The notes: generated by a model from the sequence alone, not told the origin. A stretch of DNA of 64,000 nt from Bathynomus jamesi (GCA_023014485.1 JAJOZX010000999.1:209001-273000); one strand, 5' to 3'; shown: positions 43,635 through 55,297, numbered from the stretch's first letter. A program made the numbers and translations.

Positions 43635-45404
43635 TCAATGCGATCCTTGTGACTCATGCAGTTTCGCAAGTTTTTCAATATCAGGGTCTATGGTTGTCAG
43701 AGACAAACGAAGATCACCTCTACTTACTATTTCTAAGCGGTTGCGAGCTTTTGATAGTAGGTGTGACACTTTACTAAAACCGGACTCAACCAGATAAGAA
43801 GTAGGAAAGGCAATGAAATACAATTTTACTTCGTCCCAAAGCAATGAGTATTTCATAGCAATTTCACTACTTGTCCATAAGTTACTGAGCCCATGCTTAA
43901 ATTTAGCCTGAGAGATTTGATTACTCTGTAACTCAATGAGGCTTTCTTGTAATCTGATATCAACATCAGCTGCATTAATCCCAAATGGGTCTACCACCCA
44001 ACCTGGAATGTCCATTTCTAGAAGATCTGTGAACCTAACTTCCATATCACTGTGCAATTTCTCCAAATGATCAATGTATACTAAAATATCATCTTTCAGC
44101 TCACTCTCAATAGTGCGGAGGGTTGGAAACTGTATCAACTCCTTTCGCCCGATATTTGTCCTGAACAGCTTAATTTTTCCCAGAAATGCACAAATAGCCT
44201 CTTTGCAAGTTAAAATATTTGTATTTTTACCTTGTAGCTGTTTGTTCAAGACATTTAGCTTTTCAAATATATCTGAAAGGTAGAATATGTCACATTTGGC
44301 AGCAATGATTTGTACTCCAAGCTGCTTACCATCCAGAAATAATGCAACACTATCCCAAAGTGCAACGAAGCGACGCAGACAATTACCCTTAGAAAGCCAT
44401 CGCACCTCTGTATGCAAAAGTAGGCGCTCGAACCCTTCTTCATTGCTAGCACAGAGTTGTCGGAAAAGACGCCCTTGAAGTGGATTTGACTTGATAAGGT
44501 TGACTGCCTTAATTACACTATCAAGTGCATCTTTCAGACGTCCTCCTAAATATTTTGCAATCAGATGTTGACGGTGGACAACACAGTGTATGCAAAAAAC
44601 TTTAGGTACAGCCTCTTTTAAATGTGCAATAAATCCCCTATATCTACCTACCATAGCAGCGGCGCCATCAGTTGCACAAGCCATGATATTTCCAAGTGGA
44701 ATATCATTTTCTTTGAAATAGGTCACTACTTCTTTGAAAATTGTTTCACCTTTAGTATCTGTCACAAGGCTCCGGGCAAAAAGCATTTCTTCTCTGAGTT
44801 GATCATTATCCAAAAACCTAACATACGCCATGAGAAGGGCTTCATTATCACGTAATAATGATTCATCAATTTGTAATGCAAAGATCTTTACTTGTAAATG
44901 TTTAACTAGTTTTTCCTCTACATCCTTTGCCATTTCATCAATACGTCTTGATACTGTATTGTTGCTCAACGGAATGACCTCAGTGATTTTTTGGGGATTT
45001 TGTTGCATGACAGTTGAAATCACACAGATACTGAAGGCAAAATCAATTCTTCACCAATAGTATGAGGTTTTCCCGATTTCGCTATTAGCTTGGAAATCTC
45101 ATAAGATGCAATTAAACCTTTGTCTAATTTAGCCGCTGTTTTGCTAAATATATCTTTAATAGTGCTCCTTGCTTGGAAATCATCGCGCAGCTTTTTAAAG
45201 TAAACCTAATGTTTTGTCTTTCTTGTCCTTGTGCTTATTCTCCAAATGTATTTTAAGCTTACTTGGTCGCATACTATCATTAGAAAGTGTAGCCATACAT
45301 ATCAGACACAATGGCTTTGTTATATTGTCTGGTGAATGTATAAAACCATAAGCTAAATACTCACTGGAGTATTGTCGACATTTTTTCTTCGTCGCAGTAG
45401 CCAT
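43635..45404 (-). pseudogene. hAT transposase (BED finger, nearly intact)
   Basis: Start MATATKKKCRQYSSEYLAYG (45404), BED finger CLICMATLSNDS..KLKIHLENKHKD, a frameshift near 45195, then 462 open codons (45023-43635). Catalytic Asp in FALQIDESLLRD, Asp in CATDGAAAMVG, a HTEVRWLSKG motif, and C-terminal hAT dimerisation SYLVESGFSKVSHLLSKARN. Similar to the ZBED/SCAND3-like hAT group. Only one or two breaks, so a young copy. Confidence 0.88.
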
Positions 45405-45439
45405 GGGTAATCTGTGCAGAAGAAATTTACTATATTAAT

Positions 45440-45690
45440 AATATATATATATATTACTTTTTAGAGCCGAAGCGCGCCGCAACAGAAAGGCGCTTATCTC
45501 AGCGGCGAAAGAGGAAGAGTATTTCTGAGAAAAGACCCAGAAACAACCCTCCACTCCCTCTGCAGAGCACCGGGAGGGTGCACAACACCAACTCCTAGTA
45601 CATCCTGGTACCCTGTACCGAAATACAAAACACCAGAAATGTACCCCCTTGAGGGGATATATATATATATATATATATTACTAAAATTAA
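45440..45690. mobile_element. Unidentified insertion between (TA)n-TTACT repeats
   Basis: About 220 bp of non-AT-rich sequence (AGCGCGCCGCAACAG, GGTACCCTGTACCGAAATAC) lies between two copies of (TA)nTTACT, which could be a target duplication. No coding capacity or known family seen. Confidence 0.4.
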
Positions 45691-45800
45691 TGCAGATACA
45701 AAACGAATAAATACAATCATCAGAATCTAAGAGTAAATGCCATATTCTTTGTAAATAAACCCTAATTGAAACCGAAGTGAAAAAAAATGCTTTGGTGTAA

Positions 45801-47175
45801 AGGGTGTCAGGAAATGATTGCCCCCCTGTACAGAAGAAACTGAAAGGAATAGAAAAAAACAGAGAAAACCACGCGAAAGAGCGTTTAATTTTGAATAAAA
45901 ACACTTCGTTTAATATCGGGTGTTGCCCCCATTTGCAGCTCTGACGGCCATTAATCGACGGGGGTATGATCCCAGAAGTGTCTCAAAGAGATCGGTATCA
46001 TGACTCATTTCTTCAAGGACTTCGTTGATCTTTGCAGTCATAATTTCTGTTGAATACCGATTCTGAATGGGTTGTTCCAGCATTAAGGACTCCACCCTAT
46101 CCTTCATGATGGATCCGACATGTTCACAGACATTAAGATCGGGAGAATTGCCAGGCCATTCATTATTTCCGAAAAAATCAATGTTATTGTCCTTAAGCAG
46201 TTGTTGAGTCGCAAGTGCTTTCATACAGGGGGCTTTGTCGTGAAGAAAGGTTGCCTGTTCAACATCCAAAACACACTCGGGGTCTTTCAAAAACGGAATT
46301 ACATGTTGGGCTAAAATTACATTTCGAAAATAAGGCCCATCCCAACTGGTTCCTCTTGGTTTGATAACCCAGATGAGCTTCCAAATAGAGAACATAATGA
46401 AAACACCCACACATGCTGGATTTTTTACTATTTCTCGATACTTCTGGTCGTCTGGGACTTCATCAGGAGTTGTTGCCCAAACCTGATCATTCTGAAAATT
46501 TGGTTTTCTGGAGACATAAACGAAGAATTCATCGCTGACAACCAAGTGAAGGAAATCGTCTTCCGTCCATTCCTCAAGATAATCACAAAACCATAGCCGA
46601 TCTTCAATATTAAGATCACTCTTCCGTGGCTTAGCTATTTCATGCCAAGCACTCAAGCCTTGGCGAACTCGAAATTGATGCACAAGTTGCCGATTGACTA
46701 TCTTACCACGACGGATAAGTATCTCTTTCGCTACCTCAGAGCAGCTCTTCTTTCGGCGCCGTGATGCAGCAAGCACAATGTCTTTCGATTCTTGAGATAA
46801 TTTCTCCGGTCTTCCTCCTCGAAATTCTGTTTCACAATCTTCAGGATTCTTATTCCAATTCCTTTTGACAAAGTCTTCTGATCTTTTTAATCTCTCAGCC
46901 ACCCACTGTCGAGTTATGAAAGTTGCACCAGCTTCCTTTGCTTCACGAAATGTGACAGCTCGAATGCGGTCAAGAACTCGCTTTTTCTCTGAATCGTTCA
47001 AAATAGATGATGCCATGGTTTCTGTGGGGAAAAAAATGGTAAGAATTAAAATCACAGGAATAGAATATAATGGTTTTTATTCAGATTTTAACGCTCTTTC
47101 AAGTGGTCTCGCCGGTTTTTATCTATCTCTTCTAGTTTTTGCTCTACAGGGGGGGCAATCATTTCCTGACACCCG
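45801..47175. mobile_element. DD37E IS630/Tc1 element, intact
   Basis: Inverted ends GGGTGTCAGGAAATGATTGC (45802) and GCAATCATTTCCTGACACCC (47174) match for about 29 bp, up to TGTA. A TA is next to or near both ends. One open transposase frame. It lies upstream of the hAT transposase ATG. Confidence 0.88.
45910..47016 (-). CDS. DD37E transposase
   Basis: I choose MASSILNDSEKKRVLDRIRA (47016) as start; upstream codons are in frame but fall towards the TIR. 368 residues with no break. N-terminal helix-turn-helix segments (ITRQWVAERLKRSEDFVKRN; SCSEVAKEILIRRG), catalytic Asp in LVVSDEFFVYVS, Asp in TFLHDKAPCMKAL and Glu in DLNVCEHVGSI; 37 residues lie between the last two acids. This spacing is that of the ITmD37E group. 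Cut-and-paste transposition at TA. The most intact transposase in the window. Confidence 0.92.
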   Translation of the reverse strand: MASSILNDSEKKRVLDRIRAVTFREAKEAGATFITRQWVAERLKRSEDFVKRNWNKNPEDCETEFRGGRPEKLSQESKDIVLAASRRRKKSCSEVAKEILIRRGKIVNRQLVHQFRVRQGLSAWHEIAKPRKSDLNIEDRLWFCDYLEEWTEDDFLHLVVSDEFFVYVSRKPNFQNDQVWATTPDEVPDDQKYREIVKNPACVGVFIMFSIWKLIWVIKPRGTSWDGPYFRNVILAQHVIPFLKDPECVLDVEQATFLHDKAPCMKALATQQLLKDNNIDFFGNNEWPGNSPDLNVCEHVGSIMKDRVESLMLEQPIQNRYSTEIMTAKINEVLEEMSHDTDLFETLLGSYPRRLMAVRAANGGNTRY

Positions 47176-47920
47176 TAGTAATGGCACACTTTACTGACAA
47201 ACAAAAATTTGCAGTTATTTACTTATATTATGTATTAATTATAAAAAAATATAATCAAAAGAAATACTGTACTTATAGCAATCTATTATAAATTAAAAAA
47301 ACTAGTAGAATTACTACAACTTCGCAATATTAGGGTAAACAAATAAGAGCTACTTACACACTACAGCGACGATCCACGTGGTAAACAGACTGTAAGGATT
47401 TCAACCTGAAGTATTTTTATCAAGTCAACAACGCTGCCAGGCGCATAACGATCAAGCGCACAATGGAGTGCGCCGCACAATAAGCTTGCAAGATGCAAAA
47501 TATTTGTTTACAGATAAATTCAAATTCTATTATAAAATATCTAAAAAAAAGGAAAATATATGTATTAATAATTTTTTTAAATGTAATTCAACTACATAAA
47601 TTAAAATTATCTATTGGCCTAACTATAATTTAGGCTTCAATAGGTTGAGTCCTGTGGCCCCCTTCATGGAGTCTGTGGCCCCTCTAAATCTTAACATTTT
47701 CCTGTGGCCCCCTTCAAATGTGCCATGGTCCCCGGTTGGGAAACACTGAGGTAGAGCATCCCATCATTGACATTACGGATGACCTCGACGACAATGTAGT
47801 TGTGATCTCCTCCCTGCCAACAAATCCTCACCAGCGATACCGGTAGCACGTCCAAAGCGGAGGTGTGAGAACCCCAAGTCAGGTGTAAAGCGACCGAAAT
47901 ACGCGCCTGTTGCACCAGTA

Positions 47921-48148
47921 ATAGATCCCCAACCCTCAACCTCTTACGCAACAAGCCCCCCAGCAGCACCTCCCGCTAATATATCCCCTTATTCATCCGC
48001 CACAGTTGCCCCCCGTTCTGTTAAGTCTACAATAATAGATCCCCAACCATCAACCTCCTACGCAACAGGCCCCCATCAGCACCTTCCGCTAATATACCTC
48101 CTAATTCATCCGTCACAGTTGCCCCCCGTTCTGCTGAGGATGATATAA
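47921..48148 (+). repeat. 114-bp in-frame tandem duplication in polymerase linker
   Basis: ATAGATCCCCAACC..TCAACCT recurs at 47921 and 48035. 114 bp = 38 codons, so it preserves frame. It encodes a Pro/Ser/Thr/Ala-rich linker; not present in Polinton A. Confidence 0.8.
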
Positions 48149-51100
48149 CGATCGAATTGGTGCGATCCGCAGCCCCCACCCCAGCCTTGACTAGAAATCG
48201 GTATAGAGTCAGGGTCGACCCTAGAGCCATGTATAGCAATGGAATTGAGCGCGGGCTACGCCGGGTTGTACAGCGTATTGTAGAGTTTGCTCTTCAGAAT
48301 CGCGACGAGCGTGAAGTCAGGACGAGTTTGTCCTTTGGATTCGGGTCAGATGACGGTGATGTAGACGATTATTGGGTGATAGTGCCATTTAGACGTTTGG
48401 CGGCTGAAGATGTAGAATATACATTAGGACGTATAATGCAAGCCGCCCAAAGTAGTATAGCCTTCAATATGGACAACTTCACGGTAAATATTGACCGTGT
48501 ATTCCGTGTTGCGGGTCATAGTGCCATACCGTATACTCTTAACTTCAATTCTCCGACTATTTACCGAAAGCATATAAACGTCGATCGTGGTTGCGGCTTC
48601 ATAGCAGTACTCTTAGCACGTATGTTTACTGTACAAAATACACGGACTCAAAAAATTTGGCTGCCTACGGTCGTGGAGCGTGCCCGTAAACTAGCTGTAG
48701 ACTGTGAACTTGAATTTGACTGTAATATGGGTCCTGAAGAGCTGAGAAGGGTAGAACAGGAAATGAATGTCCGCATAGTTGTATTTGGGTTGGATGATCG
48801 TCGTAGGACTGTGTATGTTTTTAAAAGCTGTGTGAGAGATCGTATAAGACCCCTACTTATTTTAGGATTGTCAGGGACAACGTATCTCCCCATCCGTAAT
48901 ATAAGGTGGCTTTACGCGAGTTATGACAAAAGTCGAAAATATGGGAGACATCATGATTTGTGTAAGGGGTGCCTCGAGTTTGCGGATGATATAGTGAGAC
49001 ATTGTAAAGAATGTCACATGGTATGTGAGCAGTGTAAAAGCACCAAATGTGAAAGCCGTGTAGTTGAAGCTGAGAAGAGATACTGTGATGTGTGTAGACG
49101 CACATTTTTCAATAATAGCTGTTTTGATTTCCATAAATCAATTGGCACGTGCAGGAAAATGAGAATCTGTGAATGTGGTATATTTCACACAATGGATAAT
49201 TGGGGGAAATTTAAGCACAAGTGTGACGTAATTCACTGTCGCACATGCCAGGAGGAATATAAGGCGGATGGAGTAAAGCATGTATGTTATATGAAAGATG
49301 CTAAGCCTAAAAATAACCCTTGTATAACTGTATACTACGATATAGAAACATATACGAACGCTGAAACCAAAGACGTAATTCCACATTTACTTGTGAGCCA
49401 GACCATCTGTGATGAGTGTATGGCCATCGAATGTGACGAGTGCCCCAAATGCGGTAAACGGACAAACGTTTTTAAAACGAATGTCCGCGATAGTCTTGTG
49501 AAACTATTTGTGTCCTATATTGTCAAGTTAGCCGACAAGTTCAAAAATATGACTGTGTATATTCTCGCCCATAACGGGGCAAAGTTTGACACGCAGTTCC
49601 TTTATAAGGAGTTGCTTGAACACGAATCCTCTGAGATATTTACAGGTGATCCATTGAAAAGAGGCAACAAATTAATACAGATGCAGATAAGAGGCAATGT
49701 ACAATTTAAAGATACTTTATTATTCACACCTTCTAAATTAGCAAAGCTACCCAAGGTGATGGGAGTAGCAGCTGAAGTTTCCAAAGGATACTTCCCTTAC
49801 ACTTTCCTCACCAGCGAGACTTTAAACTACGTAGGCCCACCACCGCCCAAACATTATTTTGACTGTATGGATGAATGTGAAGACTTTGATCGATACTACA
49901 ACAGTTTTAATGAAAGTAACCCTTATAATATAGCTGATGAATGTGAGCGTTATTGCGTGAATGATGTGCGCGTGCTTAGAGTATGTTTCCAGGCCTTTAG
50001 AAGGATGTACATAGCCCGTTTCAAATGCGATCCACTGCAAGTCGCAACCACCATCGCATCATTATGTTTTACGGTGTTCAAGAATAACTTCATGCCTAAA
50101 GACACCTTAGCCATTATTCACCGAAACAACCCCCGCAGTTACGGACACAAGGCTATTTACTGGCTCATACACCTACAGCAACAGACAGGTGTATACATAA
50201 AGCACGCCCGCAACACGGGTGAAGTACCCATTAAGATTAATGGACGTGTTTTTTGGGTTGATGGGTTAAGTGAAAACCGTGTCACTGGTGTGAAGACTGT
50301 GTACTCCTTTAACGGTTGCTGGTGGCATGGATGCCCCCGTCCTCAGTGCGGAATCGCCGGAGATATCCACGGTAAATCTCCTGCCGACTGTCTTGCATGG
50401 ACCCGCACCCGCGATCAACTTATAGGATCACAGTTCACTCACAAAGTCTTGTGGGAGCGTGAATATGATGCACGGATGGAGACAGACGAGGTGTACCATG
50501 AGGAAATAAACACGATCAAGCGTTCAATGGTGCTGGATCCTCTCAAATGAGGTGATAGCTTGTTTGGAGGACGTACAAATCCATTCAGACTATACTTTCC
50601 ACCTACGGAGGGCGTGAAGCTCCATTACTACGATTTCTGTTCTTTATGCCCATACGTGATGAAGAACAATCCGTACCCCGTGGGCGCTCCTGAGAAACTG
50701 GTGGGACCTAACCTGCCCTCCATCAATGAATTTTCAAGAAATTTGAATGATCGTTACTTTGGGCTCTCTTTCGTAGACGTACTCCCCCCACGCAATTTAT
50801 GAATGCCAATCTTACCTGTCGTTATCGACGACAAGCTCATGTTTCCCCTGTGCGTGAAGTGCGCGGAAGAGGATAACGGCGATTGTAACCATATACCCAC
50901 CAGTGTAAGATCAGAGGCGTATATACAAGTCCTGAGCTGGCCCTAGCCGTACGCCATGGTTATAGAATACTGAAGATACATGAGGTGTGGAGGTTTCAGA
51001 AGCTACCCAACCTTTTCACACCATATATAAACGCCTTTTTGAAGGATAAGGTTGAGGCATCAGGGTATCCGCGAGGAGTTGATACCGAAGATGAAAAGTC

Positions 51101-51910
51101 TGCCTATATTCAACGTTACCGCGACCGCGAAGGTATACAACTTGATCGTGTCCAAATTGTAAAGAATCCTGGCAAGCGCTTTAGTGCAAAGTTGTGTCTA
51201 AACAGTCTATGGGGAAAATTTGCGCAGAATACCGGCAAAGGGAACATTCATTTGGCACAAAGTTAAAGCGGTGTCTGGGATTATGCCAATGCTCCCGATA
51301 AAGAGGTCATGGAGATCGTGAATGTAGGTAATACTTACATAATAAAGTACAACAACACTGAATTGGCCACAGATACCTCAAGGGTTACAAACATACCTGT
51401 GGCCAGCTTCACAACAGCCTACGCCCGTATAAAACTTTGGGGCGGAGAGTATTGTATGCCGATACAGATAGCGTGATATTCACAGAGAGGGAGGGTGAAT
51501 ACATGCCCGCTATTGGGGAGTTCCTCGGCGAGCTCACTGATGAGATCAAGGATGAGTATGGGGACAACGCATACGCCGACTCTTTTGTCTCAACAGGACC
51601 TAAAACTTATGGGGTACGGGTCAGGGTGGGGGAGGAAATGAAATATATCGTGAAGGCAAAGGGTATTATGCTCAACCATGCGAATCGGCGGGTTGTTAAC
51701 TTTGAATCGTTGAAGGATCTAGTGTGTTTGGACGATGATGAGGGCGAACGACCTCCCCAACTAATTGTAGGCACTCACAATTTTCGGGCGCAGAAGCTGG
51801 GGGGCGTGAAGGAACTTAGGGGTACGAAGGTGTGCCGTAACACCTATAGGAAACGTTACCAGTCACCTGGTACCTATGATACCGTACCCTTTGGATACCA
51901 TAACGCTTGA

Positions 51911-52045
51911 TGCTTCTATTGTTAACTGACACGTATTTGTCTTGTATATAATCGTATCTATTGATTTATTACACGTATTTGTAAATATATATCTATATAT
52001 AACTTAAATATCTTTTATTAAATCGTATTTGTAAATATATATATA
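51911..52045. other. 3' flank of Polinton B polymerase
   Basis: AT-rich with repeated GTATTTGTAAATATAT. The Tc1/mariner element inserted just beyond; the same repeat resumes at about 53474. Confidence 0.5.
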
Positions 52046-53444
52046 AAGGGTGATCCAGAGAAATGGGACCCAAAAGAAACCCCTGTAACTCTTAAAGTAT
52101 AAGTCCTTTTATAAAATCATACGCATCATTCGAAAGAGGATAGTTACAAGTTTGTACAGGATTGTATAGGTTTTGACAATACAAGACAAGATAAGATACA
52201 AAACAAAATAAAAGTGTTAGTTAAAACTAACCCTTCAAGATGACTGCATGGACTGTCGAACAGCTGCGTTTCATAACTGAGCAATATTATGAGCATGGAA
52301 GAAGTGTAGTTTCAGCTCAAAGATCTTTCAAGACAAATTTTCAGATGTCAAAATCAACTTCTAAGAAAGTAATCCGTCGGTGTGTCAGAAATTTTTCCCT
52401 AACTGGCAGCATTGGAAAAAAGAAAACCAACTGGAAGAGTGCGCACAGCAAGGATAGACGAGATCATTAACAGAACTCATGAAATTGTACAGGATAATCC
52501 TAACATAAGCATCAGACGTGCTTCTCAGCTGTTAGGAGTTGGATATGGAACAACACACCGTATATTCAAGCAAAATTTAATGCTCTTTCCATATAAAATT
52601 CAAACAGTGCAACAACTAAACGATGGAGATTTCGCACGAAGACGACAATTCTGTCAATGGATCCAACAGAAGGTAAATGACACCACCAATTTTCTAGCAA
52701 CTTTGATTATGTCAGACGAAGCCCATTTTCACTTGAATGGAACTGTAAACAAACAAAATTGTCGTTTCTGGGCAACAGAAAATCCATTGAATATTACCGA
52801 AGTCCCGTTGCATAGTCAGCGTGTAACTGTTTGGTGTGGTCTTACTGCATCTCAGATCATAGGGCCGTACTTTTTCGAGGATTCCACCGGAAACACGGTC
52901 ACTGTAAATGGTGATCGCTACGAAAAAATGTTGACCGATTTCCTTATTCCTAAATTAAGAGATCTTTGTCTAGAAAACCACTGGTTCCAACAAGACGGAG
53001 CTACCTGCCATACCACGAGGAACTGCATGGCAGTTTTGCGTCAAACGTTTCCAGGCGAGTTAATCTCAAGATTTGGAGACGTTGAATGGCCGCAAGGTCT
53101 CCGGATTTTTCTCCCTTAGATTATCATCTCTGGGGATATTTAAAGAGTAGGGTCTACAGAAATAACCCAACAACCTTGCAAGAATTGAAGGCCGCCATCA
53201 CAAATGAGATACAGGCCATACCACCGCACACTCTTACAAAAGTGATGCAGAACTTACAAGCGAGAACACTGGAATGCTTGGCAACTAATGGAGCACATTT
53301 GAAAGGAGTCATTTTAAAAAAATAAATATTTCATAATAAACTTGTAACTCTACTCTTTCGAATGATATATAGTTTTTATGAAAGGAATTAAATATTAAGA
53401 ATATTTGGCTTTTTTTATGGGTCCCATTTATCTGGATCACCCAT
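52046..53444. mobile_element. Tc1/mariner-type element, near-complete
   Basis: Ends AAGGGTGATCCAGAGAAATG and CATTTATCTGGATCACCCAT are inverse, with further matching (CTTGTAACT, TTCGAA blocks). TA is present at 52044-52045 and 53445-53446. 1.4 kb with one transposase gene in three frames. Inserted between the Polinton B polymerase and unknown-gene cassette. Confidence 0.88.
52240..53325 (+). pseudogene. Tc1/mariner-type transposase (two frameshifts)
   Basis: MTAWTVEQLRFITEQYYEHG begins a helix-turn-helix half; a frameshift near 52415 leads to the 235-codon frame with Asp in IMSDEAHFHLNG and Asp in WFQQDGATCHTTRN; a second near 53090 leads to ARSPDFSPLDYHLWG with the third Asp. Ends THLKGVI-type at 53325. 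Catalytic residues all present; few breaks, so fairly recent. Confidence 0.88.
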
Positions 53445-53521
53445 TATAACTTGAATATCTCGTTTATTAAATCGTATTTGTAAATATATATAACTTGAAT
53501 ATCTCGTTTATTAAATAAATC

Positions 53522-53549
53522 ATGTTTCAATTAGCGTTTTACTTTCTCC

Positions 53550-53586
<37 letters not shown>

Positions 53587-53729
53587 ACAGGTGAAAGTCC
53601 TAAGCTCCGCCCACTGTAAGACCGCCGTGAGTCATGCTACTATCTGGGAGTCCCTGCGTGGTCAGTCGACTGAGGTAAGCCCGAGAGATCAGACGTGTAT
53701 TCAGAAGAAAAGATCAGACGTGTATTCAA
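53522..53729 (+). promoter_or_regulatory. Putative promoter of Polinton B unknown-gene cassette
   Basis: (GT)n (53553-53585) then CTAAGCTCCGCCCACTG, shared with the minus strand of 27732-28027 in Polinton A. GTATTCAAATGGCTACC carries the gene 1 start at 53730; AGATCAGACGTGTATTCA is duplicated just before it. Confidence 0.4.
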
Positions 53730-54320
53730 ATGGCTACCTTTAATATTGCTTGTACAACGTTTATGAAATGGTATTCAGCAAAGTGCCAGGATGTGGTGGA
53801 TACCGAAAAACTTCCTATTCCTCCCTCCTATGCCTCTTTTAAAAACACATTGGATTGTGCGAAGTTCCAAGATGTACAAATACTCTACGGATGTTCTGGT
53901 GAGACCGTTGAAGGCTTTCGTTGCACAGACGATGTGCTGAAGTATACTGCAGAGCTAAACTTTATAAAGTCTCACATACACCGTGAAGTAAAAGAAACAA
54001 CGCGTGCAGAAGAGAAGCAGCAGGTATGGCTAATGAGTCTTGCGGATGGGTGGTGTGACAAGCGGTATTACGTCATGCTGCACCATGTCGATTACTCATA
54101 CCCTACGACTGAAAATGTGAATCTCGTGATCATGGACAATCTTAAGTATTTTTATCACTATATTAACGTATATCATGATGAGGTTCGTAGTGAGGTTGTG
54201 GCTAGTGTTTTGCGTGAGTTTTTAACAGACTTTAGAGACAAGTATCGTTTGATGGGCAGAAAGGAAAAATATGAGCATATGTTCCTCTCAAATAGTGCGC
54301 CGGAGTGTGAAGATGTTTAG
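53730..54320 (+). CDS. Polinton cassette gene 1 (unknown, 196 aa)
   Basis: Intact. MATFNIACTTFMKWYSAKCQ to FLSNSAPECEDV. Conserved with Polinton A in blocks: ILYG, RYYVMLHH, YSYPTTENVNLVI, YHDEV, FLSNSAPECE. No signal peptide, membrane segment or catalytic motif that I know. The reference copy for the family. Confidence 0.85.
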   Translation: MATFNIACTTFMKWYSAKCQDVVDTEKLPIPPSYASFKNTLDCAKFQDVQILYGCSGETVEGFRCTDDVLKYTAELNFIKSHIHREVKETTRAEEKQQVWLMSLADGWCDKRYYVMLHHVDYSYPTTENVNLVIMDNLKYFYHYINVYHDEVRSEVVASVLREFLTDFRDKYRLMGRKEKYEHMFLSNSAPECEDV

Positions 54321-54331
54321 TAAAACATAAA

Positions 54332-54663
54332 ATGTGCCTAGTTCTTATCCTGAGGTAAACTGTCTGGTGCGTAGGTTGGTAGTGATGAAATTAATTCTTG
54401 TACCAGAAAAACAAATATGTACAACAATTCGGTACGACTCGCGGATCATACGAGTTCGAACAACCCCATTCACGTATCATCGAGTCAGCCGCCCATCGAA
54501 CCGTTCCTGCCTACCTGCATGCCTCACACGGCTCATAGTTATCTCAGAGCTTGAGCCGAGTGGACGTGCGCTCCTCGAATACGATGGAACTTCCTTTGAG
54601 CAGCATTCTCAACGCCTCGTACGATGTGTCCTTGACGAAATCGTTGCGCGTGTTCAGGCGTAA
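54332..54663 (+). pseudogene. Polinton cassette gene 2 (unknown, broken)
   Basis: MCLV start at 54332, 11 nt after the gene 1 stop; frameshifts before 54500, then VISELEPSGRALLEYDGTSF to EIVARVQA aligns with Polinton A. The last 80 nt overlap gene 3. Confidence 0.65.
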
Positions 54664-55297
54664 TTCCGGTACCATTAGCTATGTACTGGAAACGGAATGT
54701 AGACAAACAAACAAACGGGTTTATTTAAGTGTCGATGAGATGAATAGAATCTTCGTGATAGTTGAGAAGTGGAGTGAAGATCGTTATAAAATACCTGCTA
54801 ACGTAGGTACAAGAAGAGAGCAGATTAGTGACGCACCATCATACGCCGCTGTATGTACGTTGTGTATAAATAACGATCGGCCGTGCATTGCTATACGGCT
54901 GATGTGGAAGAATGCTTCTGATAATAACGCTCTTATTCCTATGCGAAACCGTTTCATCCTCGACAAAATGTTTGAAATCGTCGGATTCCGCAAGCTGAAA
55001 CCTATATTAGACGCGCGTGTTACGGATATGCTTTATTTTGATACAGTACTTGAATACGCATACACCGCTCTGCTCGATGGGTTTACCGAGTGTAGGGCTG
55101 GTGAGAATGGTCTAGTGCTGGACGTTTATTTAAAAAGTTTAGACTCTTTGAAATACCATGAACTTTGGTACAAAGCAATTGATCGGTACAAGGCTGAGCT
55201 CACCTACACCGTTCACCCTGAAGAACTATTTCTTTATATAACGCGCAGTTGTCGTAACGATTTAGAAGATTATTTCAATTGCCGCTATGTTGAGTGA
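54584..55297 (+). CDS. Polinton cassette gene 3 (unknown, 237 aa)
   Basis: Start MELPLSSILNASYDVSLTKS chosen because Polinton A starts at the same residue. Open to NCRYVE. Contains CTLCINNDRPC, RKLKPILDARVTDMLYFDTV and YTVHPEELFLY. Overlaps gene 2 by 80 nt and gene 4 by 11 nt, exactly as in Polinton A. No recognised family. Confidence 0.82.
   Translation: MELPLSSILNASYDVSLTKSLRVFRRNSGTISYVLETECRQTNKRVYLSVDEMNRIFVIVEKWSEDRYKIPANVGTRREQISDAPSYAAVCTLCINNDRPCIAIRLMWKNASDNNALIPMRNRFILDKMFEIVGFRKLKPILDARVTDMLYFDTVLEYAYTALLDGFTECRAGENGLVLDVYLKSLDSLKYHELWYKAIDRYKAELTYTVHPEELFLYITRSCRNDLEDYFNCRYVE

Larger units (their letters stand above)
43320..47748. mobile_element. Autonomous-type hAT element with 8-bp TSD
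   Basis: Ends CAGTGGTTCCCAACCGG and CCGGTTGGGAAACACTG are inverse. AGGTAGAG is duplicated at 43312-43319 and 47749-47756. 4,429 bp, with a hAT transposase on minus and two later insertions (about 45440-45690 and 45801-47175) in its 5' part. It sits about five codons into the Polinton B polymerase. Confidence 0.95.
43297..51910 (+). pseudogene. polB: Polinton B DNA polymerase B (split by hAT)
   Basis: The frame begins NDDEVE (43300-43319), is interrupted by the hAT element, and resumes HPIIDITDD at 47757. A frame of 797 codons (48157-50550) has RGCGFIAV (about residue 145), Cys/His clusters (about 270-380), exonuclease motifs YYDIETY (about 392), AHNGAKFDTQF (about 471) and YCVNDVRVL (about 600). 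A nonsense TGA at 50548 stands where Polinton A has TGC. Then motif A DFCSLCPYV (Cys for Tyr), motif B KLCLNSLWGKFAQN and motif C YADTDSVIF, with stops/frameshifts at about 50801, 50905, 51264 and 51437. Protein-primed replication of the element by family. Confidence 0.9.
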
